Assembly: GCA_024529925.1 (NCBI GenBank)
Contig: JAFEUB010000774.1
Coordinates: forward strand, 62,001-126,000
Source of the DNA: Ophthalmolycus amberensis
Taxonomy: Eukaryota > Chordata > Actinopteri > Perciformes > Zoarcidae
Length of the DNA: 64,000 nucleotides
Direction of reading: 5' to 3'
In this document: piece by piece, positions 27,483-40,700 of the stretch
Position numbering within the stretch: position 1 is the stretch's first letter
Layout: each line of letters begins with the position of its first letter
Program-made: the position numbers and the translations under genes
Notes under the pieces: model-generated
Databases searched by the model: none
Seen by the model: the letters and a program-made list of their open reading frames with translations, nothing else
Told to the model about the DNA's origin: nothing

Positions 27483-30400
27483 ATGGTTCGGAGAAGAGCA
27501 TGGTGACACCAAAGTCCTCCTTGTACAGGTCCCACATCTTCGGTTTGTGTGGGTTGTCCAGCTCGTCTCTGGGAAGAAACAGCCTGTGGAGGGAATGAAG
27601 AGTTCACAGTCAGCACGAACATCAAAACGGTATAGGAAAACTATCGAGTCAAGAGCTGAAGAAACCATTGCATCAGAGACTTACTTGGTGTCCTCTATGA
27701 AAGCCGTATTGAACCAGAAGTAGAACGGAACATCTTCGTATCCTTTTGGCAGACCCTAAAGGGAAGGATGAACACAAAGGACAATCATAGGACACTCGAG
27801 CTGAACACCAGCTTTACTTACTGTAGTTTGTCGATGTAAACGAAAGCACTCACAGCACTGGACTCAAACATGACTTTCACGTCCCCTTCAACCACAGGCC
27901 CATTCTGTAGGCTGATGACTGCTGCGTTATTGCCCACATCAGGAAATACCTAAAAAAAACATTCACACGTTCAACAAATAAATATGACCCGATGAGTGCA
28001 TGTGCTGAGTGTGTGTGACTCACTGTGCAGTTGTCCTGTTTGGCGCACACACACTGAAATACCAGCTCTTTCTTCACAATTATCTTAACCCTGAGATCAC
28101 TGCCATCACCTTTACCCACACCTGGGTGAAAGCAAAAAATAAATAAAAGTAGGTATTAACACAGGAACAAAGATATGTAAAGCATAAAGTTACATGGCTT
28201 TTGCTGGGTTTACCTGCTATGGAGTGGATGCGGATGCTCTTGATCGTGAGGCTTTTAGGTGGAGGCAGCTGTCTGTTGAACTTGGTCTTCATGGTCTCGT
28301 AGTAGCCCACGTACCGGCTCTGTGGTTCACAGTCATCACAGAAACAAAACATCTTCAAACAGAGTCTGTGGTTTTAGAAGGAAAACTCGTTCATTTTCTC
28401 TTCTGAGAATTCACTCACTGTGTCTAACTGTCAAGAATAACGAGCTTATAGCTACATACTGCATGTACATTATATACACAGTGTATATGGCAAGTTATGT
28501 TACTGCTAGGGATTGTAGTACCTATTTTGATGATGAAAGTTCCCGTGTGTAGAAAAGTGAGTCATTTCTATTTGTTGCTTTCACCCCTTCTGTCATTCAT
28601 AGCTTAAAAATTCTAGGAGGTGCCAGTCAGACTTTGTATTTTATTTTTTATTCTACACAGTCCTACAATAGTAAAAGTTCTAGATAAATGCCTCTATTCT
28701 ATGCATCTGGCTCTAACCTGAGAGGGCGTCTCCACTCCCTGAAACTTGGAGCTCTGACTCTTGTCCGTCCTCCTCTCACCAAAATACTCCAGACTGTCCT
28801 GGTGGACAAAACAGAAATGAATATCAAGGAAAGGTTTGAAAAAGTTTTGCCGATTCAATAATAACCCTCGCTTTAACAACTCTCAAACTAAAAGAGACGT
28901 ACCTTTGCACTCTCAAAGTGGTCACTGTCAATAAACCAGGTGCACACCATAGTACCTGTGCGACCTGTGAAAGAGAGCAGCAGCAGCGGGTAAACTAAGT
29001 GTGAAACGTATGCAACTGTACACCAAACTAATGTCTTTGTTCAAGTCAAATAATTCACAAAATGACAATGAAACAAGTCGGGATCTTTGGCCTCACCTTT
29101 CCCTCCTTTACAGTGAATAGCAATGATGTTTTTGGGATCAGCAGACATCCACTCCCTCACGTTTGCAGTGTATTTCAACATGTCCCTGAGACAGATACAG
29201 TAGCAGACAACAAAGTGAGATAAGCTGGCTATTGTACAACTCGCAATGGTAGTTAGTGATACATCCCGTTTCTGTACGTGTTCAGAATACTCAGTCAGTA
29301 CACATACCTATAATAAGATAAGATACACTTTATTGACACCACCAATCATAGTGGTTGTGTCAAAAAATTCAATCTAATGCATCACTATCGTAACTACAAT
29401 AACAAAAGGCTCTATTGCATATCTGGAATCTAAACTACTTCAGTATAATTACAAACAAAAAGGGAGGGGTGGAATAAAAATTTTTTTTAAAAACGCACAT
29501 CACAACAGAAAATGTTACTCACTCCAACGAGGGGACGTTGTGGTCATCAATGAACACCCGTTCAACCTTGTAGTGGAAGAACTGGGGGTCGTAGCCTTTC
29601 TCACCTGGAAACAAAACATGAGATTAACTGGCTTTGTGTCGTTCAATGCAGCACATGTGACGAGAGGAGCTGCCAACTTACTGCACAGGTTGTAAACTTT
29701 ATAGTGGCCTTCATGTTTAGTGTCTAGGAACCTCGCCACCTCCTACACAGAAAGAGAGGAGGAACAGGTCAAGACTCCCGTGGAGGCGTGTGAATACCTA
29801 GAAGTCTATGGTTCTACTTTATGTTGGAAGTTCTTTGTAACAATGGTGCCTATGAACAGATTCATTTTTGAAATTGGTGAGTGTAATTAGATTGAAGCTA
29901 TGTAACCGTGTACCCTGGTTGTGTCAGAATTACCTTGATTGGATTCCTGTAGAATGACTGCTTCCCAGAGGAGGGGAAAGACATGGCGATGACGCGCTCT
30001 AAAGAAGCGGGTTAAGATGCAAACAAATGTTCCATTTCTTAAAAAAAGGCTGTCATTTTGCTACATGAATTTTTGGCATCACACAGCATGTAACATCTAC
30101 CTGTGACATAGGTAAGGTCGAGGTCAAATCCATCCTTTTGATAACGCCGCTTGTTCTCAGAAACCTGAAAAAAAAAAAAAAAAGTCAACGGTCAGGAAGT
30201 AAGAGACATTTTTCTTCTCTCTTAATGCAAACTCTGTTTCTACACCGCTGAAAAAATCCCCGAAGACTCCAGTGAACTTTACGATATTAAGGGTTCACAG
30301 TTTTCTACGCATCCATGGTGACGATCTTACCATCCTCCTGGTGACCTTCTCCAGCTCTTTGCTCTGAGCGGCCAGTCTGAAAACCCTCACCAGGATTATT

Positions 30401-32462
30401 ATTCTCAGGAAACGGAGAAACGTCACCACCCTGATGAAGAATTAATAATAAAAAATGTATACTTATGAATCATTAAACAAACATTAACGCCTTAATGGCG
30501 TCAAGTATAATTTACGCAACATTCTTTTAAGGTACTTAAAAAATACAAAGTTTTACTAAACTATGGCCGATTTTATTCGTAAGGACTGTAGTTTGATGTT
30601 GGGGTTAGGCAATATGGTGGACAGATATTACATTAGTATCATCAGTATACCCGAGATGCTAAATATTATATTTGATGTTCACTGCATTAAACCAAATTAT
30701 ATTTTTCAATGAAACACTACTTGACGTGAAAAGTTTTGATATAAGAATTGTGTATCACAACCTCATAATATAATTGAAAAAATAAAAAAGAATCCATTGA
30801 AGCAATAGGCATTAGTATTGCCTTTACCCTTGCAACATATTTACAGGAAAATAAAAAATAAATAAATTTGGACTGAAAGGGTTCCCAAATTTTAGTAGCA
30901 CTATTGTACAGCAGGATTCTTCATCTAGGCTTTTAAAAAATAAAATAGCCCTGCACACCCACACAGGTGTTTTCAATTACCCTGGTGTTTTAGGGTAATT
31001 GTTTTCAATTACCCTGCTGTCAAGGAATTACGTGGTGTCCTCAAACTCTTAGGACGGAGGCGTAAATGGTCGCACACCAACAGGTGCAACAAAATCAACA
31101 GGAGACTGAGGGAGACGTTGATTAAGCCAGTTTGCACCTGAGAAAAGGTCTAATCAGGCAACATAAGTGAAAACACCTGTGTGGGTGGACAATGAGCTTG
31201 TGGGTTTATTAAAGCAACAGAACATCAATTTGAGGATCATTACAAATGAATCTCCAGGTACTAAACACAAACCTTTATACCCAAATCCAAGTATTCCTCC
31301 AGACCCTGCAGAGCTTTCAAATTCTTCCATCATTTTATAATTCTTTATTCACCACAATGTCTAACACAAATGTATCAGCCATTTCTAGTAATAGCTGGGA
31401 AAGCAGGTACCTGGGGATGAGGCTGGCTCCTGACAGGTCAGTGAAGGTGTAGATCATGGTGACCACCAGCGTGATTACCACAACACAAGCGTCTACGATG
31501 TTCAGCTTGGAGCTGAAGTACACTTTGAACCTATAAACACACAACGTGCAAATAATAGTATGTGTCTGAAACTAACATTACTGGAGTAGAAAGTATTTAA
31601 ATCATTGATACTCATAATGTTCCCCAAGGAACAGCCCTGTACATGCTATACATTTCCTGTGCAGCTTCCTCTTCAGAACGTCCTGTCTAACGGCTAATCA
31701 CACTTGATTTCTGCTGACAGGGGACTCCGGGAATGATTCAGTCACTCTTTTAAACATTTTTTTTAAGATTTAGAAGTGGCTCACTCACCCCTCCACGTAG
31801 ACCCGCACGAGAACGTCAGCGAGAAAGAAGAAGGAGATGGTGAGGGACACGGCCTCTAAGGCATCTCCAACCTCTCTGCTCTTGGCGGGCAGGGATAAGT
31901 CCACAATCACCAGCACAAAGTCCACGAGGATCAGTATCACGCCAAATATACTGGACGAATAGACAGATAAACTTAATAACCATCAAACACTACCAGGTAA
32001 GTAATAATCATCATTGGCAATTGTGCTCCAAAAGAGTTCCCAAAGCAGACTTACCGAAATCCAAAGGACATAACAAAAGGTGCTATCTTCTTCCGGATAT
32101 TGCTGTAAAGGATAAAAGAAAGTTTGCCACCAAATATGCTCCTTCTGAATACAAGTGTTGTATACAAAACTGTAAAAAAAAAATAAAAAAATTTAAAAAA
32201 ATAAAAACTTACTGATACATTGTGTCTGGGACCACACTTTCATCCTTTCCATCATCAATCTCAACTTTAGCATCCTCCATCTTTGCAATGTTTCTAATAG
32301 ATAGAGAGATAGAGATATAGATGATAACAATCCTCCCAAAATGCAGGCCGAAAAAAAACACAACACCATCACCACACTCGCATAAAAAAGCAACAGCAAA
32401 GATGACAATCCTCACCCATTTACACCTGAATCCGACCCTGGATTGAAATAGACAGAGGACAT
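27481..32462 (-). CDS. tpte: Voltage-sensing phosphoinositide phosphatase (TPTE / VSP family)
   Basis: Eighteen coding exons on the minus strand join in frame to 511 aa: 32462-32416, 32293-32213, 32102-32055, 31950-31789, 31530-31411, 30430-30331, 30164-30101, 29998-29934, 29742-29682, 29604-29523, 29185-29097, 28964-28903, 28798-28718, 28319-28214, 28121-28024, 27949-27854, 27755-27685, 27583-27481. A four-helix voltage sensor comes first: S1 [19 protein letters not shown], then S4 [16 protein letters not shown] with arginines at 159, 162, 168 and 171. A basic linker ([20 protein letters not shown]) couples it to a PTEN-like domain with HCKGGKGRTG (Cys302), the GG variant of the P-loop seen in Ciona VSP, and a C2 domain. 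Depolarisation drives dephosphorylation of PI(4,5)P2 and PI(3,4,5)P3 at the plasma membrane. All key residues are intact, unlike human TPTE, which is regarded as catalytically inactive. Confidence 0.95.
29308..29365. mobile_element. Short retroelement-tail-like fragment
   Basis: AAGATAAGATACACTTTATT resembles the reverse complement of simple 3' tails common to fish LINE and SINE elements. It is too short to assign to a family. It lies in a tpte intron. Confidence 0.25.
30956..31187. mobile_element. MITE with perfect 20-bp terminal inverted repeats in tpte intron
   Basis: The left end CACCCACACAGGTGTTTTCA (30956-30975) and right end TGAAAACACCTGTGTGGGTG (31168-31187) are exact inverse complements. 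The 232-base element has no open frame. A TTTTCAATTACCCTG word is repeated near the left end. No obvious target-site duplication is seen, so the superfamily is unknown. Confidence 0.75.
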
Positions 32463-32509
32463 GGTGTGTGCGTCTTCCTTATTGCTTTGGTCTGAGCGTG
32501 GAGTTTCTG

Positions 32510-34556
32510 CGTTTGAAAACAAGAGTGTTGAACGATTAAACTCCCTTGATTGTTAAACTTCCTTATTTGACATGTTGCTGAAAAGTCAGTGTAAAACATA
32601 GAGAGACAAGCCAGAGGACAAACAAAACAAAAAAAATTGTTAGTGCCGTCCTGATTATAAAATACTGCATCTTTGAAAGAAAGACAAACACTTCAATCAA
32701 ACTTCTAATCAGCATCCAGGAGTGCATTAGTGCGTCCCAGAACTAATCTAGCAACCAAGTGCTGATTAAGGTACAGCCGATGATGCAAAACATACACGCA
32801 AGACATGTGCAAATTGCTTCAGAAAATGAGGAACCCACAATGCATTATTACCTTTTTAAGAAAAATGAAAAGCACAGGAGTTAACCACACAAACCACCCG
32901 TTGCAGCTCCTCTGTGCAGCGAGCCCTCCACGCAACTGTTTGTTTATCCGTTTAAACCAAATTACAGAAACTAGATACACTCTCGCGGCTTGCTTACCGT
33001 TTGGACTGTCATTCGTGAAATGATACGGGAGTTTGTCTTGTGACTTCTCCTTGTGGGGACAACGGAAGACGGTTCAAAGGTTAACCGGGTAGATTTGTTT
33101 TCTCTCTCTCTCCATCCACTATTCCTCTTGTTTTTTTTTTGCAAACGTAGCGGTTTCGGACTTCCTGGATCTCAGTGAAAAACGCTCAGCCCCTTTTTTT
33201 TCTTTTTCCTCGTTACTCTTTACTCATCTTTCCTCCTCAGAAACTCGTTGACACGAAAACTGACCGAGCCTTACCGTAACCGTCCTGTGAGGAGCTTTTC
33301 TAAAACGAAAAACAAACGTAAAAGGGGCTCCAGCCGTCTCACACCTCCCTCCTCTCTGTAACATCTGGTTGTAATTAAACGCGCGTTCAAAGTCTAGCTG
33401 CAAACGTATAAAGTTAGAGGTCTGACAAAAGCATTGCTTTTTATTTGCAAACACATGTAAATAATTAGCATTTGTGGAAATATATGTTTTTTTCAGTTTA
33501 AGGTGAACCATTAAAAAAAAGTCCAACTTTAGCAAAATTCCAGGGAAATCCTAAATTAAAAGTAAAAGACACTGCAGTCTGAGATAGAACAATAACCGGT
33601 AGGCTACACCAGTATTTAACTGACTCTTTTGTACTTTTAATCGTTCTTTTCAAAACCAGGGTCATGGTGGAACAATACATATTCATAACAGACAAAAATG
33701 GCGTGTTAAAATGTAGATGGCCAACGATAAATTCATGTCAATCAAAATTAATTTGATTAAATTATGTTTTATATATATATATATCTATATATATACATAT
33801 ATAAATTAATAATTTAAAAAATATATACATCTATATTTTAAATATATATATTTACCACCGACTACAAACAATAGGGGGAGCCATATCTACAGCCTACCCA
33901 GGCAGTGAATTGAAGAACGTATTCGCTTTTCTTTGGTCTTGGTTGCTGAACCCTGTGTTTTTTTTTTTTAATATCTCCTTTTTGCATGTGATTATCTCTA
34001 TTCTGTAATATTAACATATACTAAGTTCATGGTACACATACTAGAACGTCCACTTTCGGTTATCACTTTCTTTATTCTATCTGCTGCATTAGCCCACTTG
34101 GAATCATTGTCCTAATGCTTTTTTTCTTAACATGTAGGATATATGGGCGATTTTTGAAAGCTTGTTCAACACATGTTCAACTGAACCCACTGTATAAGGG
34201 TCACGTTGTTTTCTGTTTAATGAAGACAATATGTCCTTTGGGAGTAATCTGGCAGAACATGGATGTATATATGCACATTTTTAGAATGATTTTGTTCATC
34301 ACATTTTGAAAGGAAAGAAAATATGAAAAATACAAAGGGCAGTACTCCTCCTATTTAAGAAATGGAGTCCTCTCAGCACTTTCTGTCCATGTGAACATTT
34401 GCAGGTCTGGGATCAGCTACTCTTCCCAAATATTGTTGATGGAGAAGGTAACTGGCTGGAGTTCATGGTTTGGCAAGGTTGGTCGAGTCTGGATCCTCTA
34501 ATGTGGACCATGCAGAACCAGCCCAGCCTATAAATAATATACTGACATGTTTTTCA
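32510..34556. other. Head-to-head spacer between tpte and fgl1-like genes
   Basis: This holds the presumed promoters of both divergent genes. The tpte 5' UTR in its first coding exon begins near 32507 after a tttcaaacgcag acceptor on the minus strand, so an upstream non-coding exon is likely, possibly near 33000. An AT-rich tract with ATATAT runs lies at 33768-33850. A TATA-like CTATTTAAG lies at about 34352. No other gene is seen. Confidence 0.4.
33768..33850. repeat. AT-rich simple repeat
   Basis: Interrupted (AT)n and TATATA runs over about 80 bases. Confidence 0.85.
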
Positions 34557-34610
34557 GAGGAAAAGAACACTGAACCCAAAGCAAACAAGGGGAGACTTCG
34601 TGAAATGAAG
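34557..34610 (+). other. Probable leader exon of the fgl1-like gene
   Basis: An acceptor tttttcag at about 34556 and a GTAGGC donor after 34610 bound a short exon ending ATGAAG. Joined to the next exon (acceptor aatttcag, 34691) it stays open into the fgl1-like frame, so ATG 34605 would add 15 residues before the signal peptide. ATG 34728 is preferred because it sits directly before the hydrophobic stretch. Confidence 0.4.
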
Positions 34611-34727
34611 GTAGGCTTGTGCTGCAGATATTTTGAAGAAAGTTTGAAGAATTGTAGTATTTGTTGAATGTTATTGTGTTGAAAATTTCAGACTGATATA
34701 GCAGCAAAGGACTTTTTCCTAAAAGTC

Positions 34728-36932
34728 ATGGCAGTGCTGCTGTTGTTGGCTCTGGTGTGCCCAACCTTGGTCTCTTCTACACCGTTGTCAGTATGTAGCT
34801 TATCCTATACTCGTTAAGGGCTTCAGCATCTTTATTTTTGTATTGACATAGAAAATGGACAACATTTGGTTCAAAAAGCATAAATTGCACGCAGGGCTGT
34901 AAAATAACTCTCATTCCTAGTCCAGAGAGTCAATATAAATAAAAGTGTGTTTCATAGATGCCTGCTGTAGGTGCGGCCCTATGCTTTTGCTGGCCCCTCT
35001 AGTATTAAAACAAGGGTAGAAATGTCATGTTTAACTTGAAATCGGTTTTCCTCATTAAAGGCAGTGGAATCGTGCGGGCCGGAGGTGGCAGCTCTCAAGC
35101 GCAGCATAAGGAAACTGGAGAATAAACTCTTGATCGGGAATTGGCAGGTTGAGCACTTGCAGATGCACAAATACATCTGGCCATTTCAACCTGCTTTGGC
35201 TGATACTAAACCTGAAACTGACACAGCCACTGGTGTAAACCACAACAGCAGTGGGGCATTAGACAGCTCTGACATGACGCAGATTAAACCACTTCCACCT
35301 GGAGGCAGTTTGATTGTCTATGACAAAGGTAAGCAAAGCTCATATAAGTGTTTGGGTCTTTATTTTAAGTAAGAGTTTGGAACATCCAATATATACATAG
35401 CCATTTCATGAAATAATGATATATGTTCCTAATATGCAACATGAAGTAAGTGTATTATGAGTTACAATGGTGAGGATGATAATCATCTTTAAAGCCTTTT
35501 CAATGCTTTCTTTCTAGACTGCTCTGAGCTGTTTGACAGACTGAGACCACCAAGCGGTTACTACCGCATCAGACCCAAATTACACCAGGAACCTTTTTTG
35601 GCCTACTGTGACATGGAGGATGGAGGAGGGTGGACGGTGTTTCAGAGACGTCGGCATGGAAAAGTTGACTTCAGCAGGTATTTAAGCAAAGAAACTAGCC
35701 TACGTACAGTATATTATATCTCTCAAAATCCTTGCAAACAGTGCAGGTGTTGTGTAGGTGATTTTCCACAGTTGTTGTGAGGTCATATATCTGCCTAATT
35801 CTCATTATAGAGACTGGGTAGACTACAGAGATGGCTTTGGTGACTTCAAACTATGGAATGATGAGTTTTGGTTGGGGAATGAGCACATGTATTCCCTACT
35901 CTCAGAGGGTCAGAAATTATTTAACTCCCAGAATCTATTTCTATAAGCAGTATTTTATTTTGAAATATTTTTGTTCTGTAATGTTCTGTCTGGTTTGCTG
36001 GGGTTTTTTCTTCTCATTTCTTGCCTGTATTTCTTTGCCCTGAAGGTAAGAACCTGGTGAAGATAGATCTAATGGACTGGGATGGACAGAGAAGTTATGC
36101 ATTTTATGAGAACTTCAAGATCGCCGATGAGGCCGTAAGATAAACAGTTTTACAGTTCTGTTGGTCTCAGAAGTAACTGTGATTCCCAACAAACATCCCT
36201 TCCCTAAATGCCTATTCCAGGATAAGTATCGTCTCCAGTATGGGCCGTATAGTGGGAAAGCTGGAGATGCTCTGACTGGTGGTGGGGGGATGGTGGAGCA
36301 GTGGTCTGCTTGCCTCAGCGGGATGCAGTTCAGCACCAGAGATCAGGTTAGTCATCGATCCCTCTTTACCAATATATCATGTCATAATGACAATGTGGAA
36401 ATGATGACTGTGATAACACTGACGACGGTCATCAACAGGACAATGACCGCTACCTTCAGGGCAGCTGTGCTGAGGAGAATAAGGCAGGTTGGTGGTTCAA
36501 CAGGTGAGACTTTTTAAATAAAACCTAATGTGTATCACTATTGCTCTGTGCGTTATCTTCCTTCTGCTTGAATTTTGCACAAGCATGACCACATTTCTGG
36601 AAATACAGTTTGAGTTTCTGTACTGAGTTTAGTTCTGCCTGTTTTTTTTCAAACAGTTTGAAACACTACATATGAAGATAGTGAATTTCTTCATTTTGTC
36701 TTCAGGAAACTGCAGCATCCTTGACATTGTGTCCTTACCTTTTATCTGTAGATGTCATGCAGCCAACCTAAATGGGAAGTTCTACCGCAAAGGGAAGTAC
36801 AAGGGCCAGCATGACGATGGGGTGGTGTGGGGGACCTGGAAAGGCCTTTGGTATTCCCTCAGACACACCACCATGAAGGTGCGGCCTCTGGTTTTCTTGG
36901 ACGCCGCAGGCAGTGGAGCAGGGGAAATGTAA
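34728..36932 (+). CDS. fgl1: Fibrinogen-like secreted protein, FGL1-like
   Basis: Eight coding exons join in frame to 349 aa: 34728-34790, 35061-35328, 35518-35677, 35811-35908, 36046-36134, 36221-36346, 36439-36503, 36752-36932. A signal peptide ([17 protein letters not shown]) is followed by a short helical segment ([16 protein letters not shown]) and a polar linker with one sequon (NNSS). The fibrinogen C-terminal globe starts at residue 111 ([18 protein letters not shown]). It has the family hallmarks [43 protein letters not shown] and a closing [13 protein letters not shown]. Domain order, the single-domain size and GWWFNRCHxANLNG fit FGL1, a liver-secreted factor that binds LAG3 in mammals. 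FGL2 or another FReD protein remains possible. The C-terminus ends with an extra small-residue tail ([10 protein letters not shown]). Confidence 0.75.
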
Positions 36933-37139
36933 AAATGACTTGGTTTCATATTCCCCTGCGTGATTCAGAATGAAAAAAGAAAAAATGAGGGGAAAGACTG
37001 ATGTTGTGTTTAATTTCTTACTATTTGAACTTCAACCATTGTTTAGTCATTTGAAACCATAATCAAATGTTGACGGTACAGTATCTTCTATATTCCACTA
37101 AGCACTGCTTTTCTATGAAGTGTATAAAATTACTCAAAC

Positions 37140-37145
37140 AATAAA
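37140..37145 (+). terminator. Poly(A) signal AATAAA of fgl1-like gene
   Basis: AATAAA lies about 200 bases after the stop. The following 650 bases to the thsd1 stop form a convergent intergenic spacer without a recognisable gene. On the minus strand an ATTAAA at 37752-37757 could serve thsd1. Confidence 0.6.
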
Positions 37146-37790
37146 ACAAACGGCAAATCAGCCACGATGCCTCACTGATTTTTGACTGTCCTCAAACACA
37201 GTTACAACTGCATACTGCTGTTCTGACTTCTGAAAAATTGTTGACATTGCTTATGTCACACATAGAAAATTGTCACTTCACAGTGAGAGTGACTTTCACA
37301 ACAGCAGAATGTTATACAGTGGGACTTCACAGCATGATAAAATAAGCACATTCAGCAATGTAGAGCAAGAAGACTAACCTGTCTTATACTGTTTTGAATG
37401 CTGTCATTGGCAGGGCACATATGACTTATTAACTTATTATGGTGAATACTGTAACAGTAGTTGATACATTAAGAAACCTATAGAGACACTCTGAAGATAG
37501 TATATGTTAAATTATAATGCATATCAAATAAAAAATAATTAAATAATTCCAATAAAAAAAATTTGAATGGAAAAACGTTTTTTTGAAATAGAAACTGAAA
37601 TAGCTTTTCAAAAAATAAAATGTTATGTTTTTCTCTCTCCCTCATATATAAGCAAACTTCCAAAATCTCAAACATACAATACAATCGGCACTGATATGTG
37701 TGTCTGTGTTAGGATGAAGTCACAGATATGGCAGAGAGGATGACACTAGGATTTAATGTAAATTCCTCCCTGGTGCAGTACTACAAACAT

Positions 37791-40700
37791 CTAGTCCTCT
37801 TCGCCTACATATGCTGAGGACAGATCTAGGTCCAACATCCTCTGCTCTGCCTCACTCAGCCTGTAGGGCGAGCCGCCACTGCTGCTGTAGCCTCCAGACA
37901 TTGGCAGAGAGTGGCAGCGGCCTTTCCTCTGCTCCGAGGGCGATACACTAAAGGTGGAGCTGCGCTGCCGCCCCTTGACCCCAGAGTACGACTGAGCCTC
38001 CTTCAATTTCCGGGCCAGGATGTTCCTCTGGATAGGCGATGGGCCACGACGGTTCCAGTTCTGCTCAGCACGCTCTGCGCGATCCACACTCAGGCTGACG
38101 GGCCCTGTGGCTGGACCCCCGATCCCCGAGATTCCCTCTCCGCCTCCCGCCTCACCACTCCTTTGCCTGTCCTGAGCGCCACCGACTTCTGCTTTGGCAT
38201 GTTTCTCACATGCTGAAATGCTGTTTGTGTTGGTTCCTGTGTGTTTGACCTCATTGCTGTGAGAAGGAGCAGCTGTCTCTATCCAGGGCTTCCTCTGCTC
38301 ATTTCTCTGCGGTCTGGATTTAGCCCACTCTGGGGCCCCATGCTCTGGAATGGGGTAAGAGCTGTACGGCTGCCTCTCCCATCCTCCTTTATTCCAACAA
38401 CTTCCTTCAGGAAGGGTCCGAGATCCAACCTGAAAAGAACAATGTATAATCTCTGTTAATTAAGAAAATATGATCTACAATACATATATATGAACACATA
38501 AATAAAGCTGGATAGTTGACCTGGGTCATGCTCCTTTCTCTGAACTGTCTGGAGTGTACAGAGGATAGAGGTTGGGGTTTGGTGTCGTTAAAACTGGAGG
38601 TCCGGCGGAAATTTGGATTCTTATTAAAGGAATTTCCCATCCCGGCTTCTTCTCCTCCTCCTCCTCCTCCTCTGAGACCAACGAACCCACTCCTCTCTAC
38701 CATCTCCACCCAGTCAGCAGTGCGGTCACGCCATTTTGAGCTGCCCCCACTTGCATGAGCAGAGGGACCTAAGACGAGTTCCACTCTGGGACTCAGTCTG
38801 TCCGGCGGGACCCTAGAAGTCTGCGATGGCAGCTCAGAAAAGCGAGTTGCAACCCGAAAAGGATTGTGGTTAGTGTCGTCCTGGAGGCCCACGGGGAGTG
38901 TGGGATGAGCGAATTCACTTGGCGTAGGAATGGGGGAGTTTGTGGGTGAAGCAGATGTCCCTAACACGGTGTCATGGACAGGGCTGGAAGAGACATGGTA
39001 CAGCTGTGTTGCCTCTTTTAACCCCTTCTTCTTCATTGCTTTCAACTGCTGCTGAGCCAAATGGTACCTAGAGAGACAATATTGTTATTTCTAAGACTGG
39101 GGGAGTGACAAAAGGTTTGACGATAATGTTCGCCAGTGATGAATGTAAAGAATATTCTAAACATACCCAAATATTGGTGGCAGCACCTTCTGACCTGTGG
39201 GGGACAGCCCTTCTGGGTCCTGTGAGAGAGGCTGACTGCTCAGGGAAGGCCTGTCTATCTGGGCTACACCCACACCCGTGCCCCCCGGTTGGCCGTGGCC
39301 ATCAGACAGGCTGGGCCTCTGGAGGCTGTGGCCACAAATGGACGCCTCGTCGGAGAACTTGCGTCCCCCGGGGGAATGCATGGAGCCTCTGCGGACAGAG
39401 CTGCACCGAGGGGTCTTGAAAAGCTTTCTCCACAAAGTCACCAGAACAGTAGCCAGAATCACAGCCAGGCAGAGGGAGATACCGACCACCACGACCATGT
39501 TACCACCCAGGGAGGCAACTCCGACAGCCACGGGGGGGAGGGATGGAGAAGGAGCGGGCACCACTGGGAACAAGAAAAGGGAGACAGTTATGTAAATGGT
39601 ATGCTCCAAAAGCACATCTATTTTTCTTTTTGACGAGGAGAAAGATGACGGAATATGAGAGAGTGAAAATCAAGGGACAGAGAGAATGAGGGATGAAAAG
39701 ACTGACCAACACAGTCCTCCAGCGAGCAGAGGGACTGTTCCTTCACCATGCCAGTGCACTGCATCCCTCCCACACCTGAGGGCAGCAAACACTCACGCAC
39801 TCGTTCCCTCACCCCCTCTCCGCAGCTCACACTGCACACACTCCACGGCAGCCACGGGCCCCTTGACTCTGCAAAAAAAGCAGATTGGCAAAAATGTTTT
39901 AATTGCAGATAAATTAGTAAGTGTGCAAGCCTTAATTATGTGCTGTTAATGTGAATGTCGTGCAATGCTGGGATCATGTTGAGGGAATAAAAAGCCAGTA
40001 GAAATATAGCAAATAGGACCATTCTACATGGAGCTGAAAAAGACGCAACCATCATATCACATGACATCGACCAGTTAATGCTTCATCCCCAAAATAGACA
40101 AAGCGAGGACACATAGCGACAAAAGCATCTGACTATATTTAGAATGTGACAATTCAACGGTTTATTATCTAATTGGTAAATGGCCTTAAAGTTAGTGCTG
40201 CCTATACATTAGGCAGCACTAACTTTATATATATATATATTTGCTGGTGTTGAACATTATCATTTCTTATGAATGACTCAGTTGTGTATCTGCACACTAA
40301 ATAACAGAATGATGAGTTATGTGCTGAGGCTGACACTTCAGTGTGCTGTGACATTATGCACTGTGGTATTAGTTACACTAGGATGCATGGGAATGTACAA
40401 GAATAAAAATAGTGGCACGGCCCGTCAGCTGTTTACGATGCCTATTTTCTGCATTGTGGTGATATGCTTTGTTGGCACTGATTTCATGTTTTTTTATATT
40501 ATGATGTTCCGTTTGCACACTGCATTTTCATAACATAATAATAAACGATTTCAACATAGCTCTACATCTGAACACAGATATTGTGTGATGTTGTCATGCT
40601 GTTGAGACGGATTAGGTCACCCTCCACCTTGAAAAACTAAAAAAAGACTTTCAGTCATGCCTTAAAATAGTCTTTATGTTTGCTTCTAAAAGTTAGAAAA

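Noticed and set aside
39278..39633. Plus-strand frames of 105-114 aa across thsd1 exon 5
   Set aside because: They are antisense to the conserved THSD1 transmembrane and tail exon.
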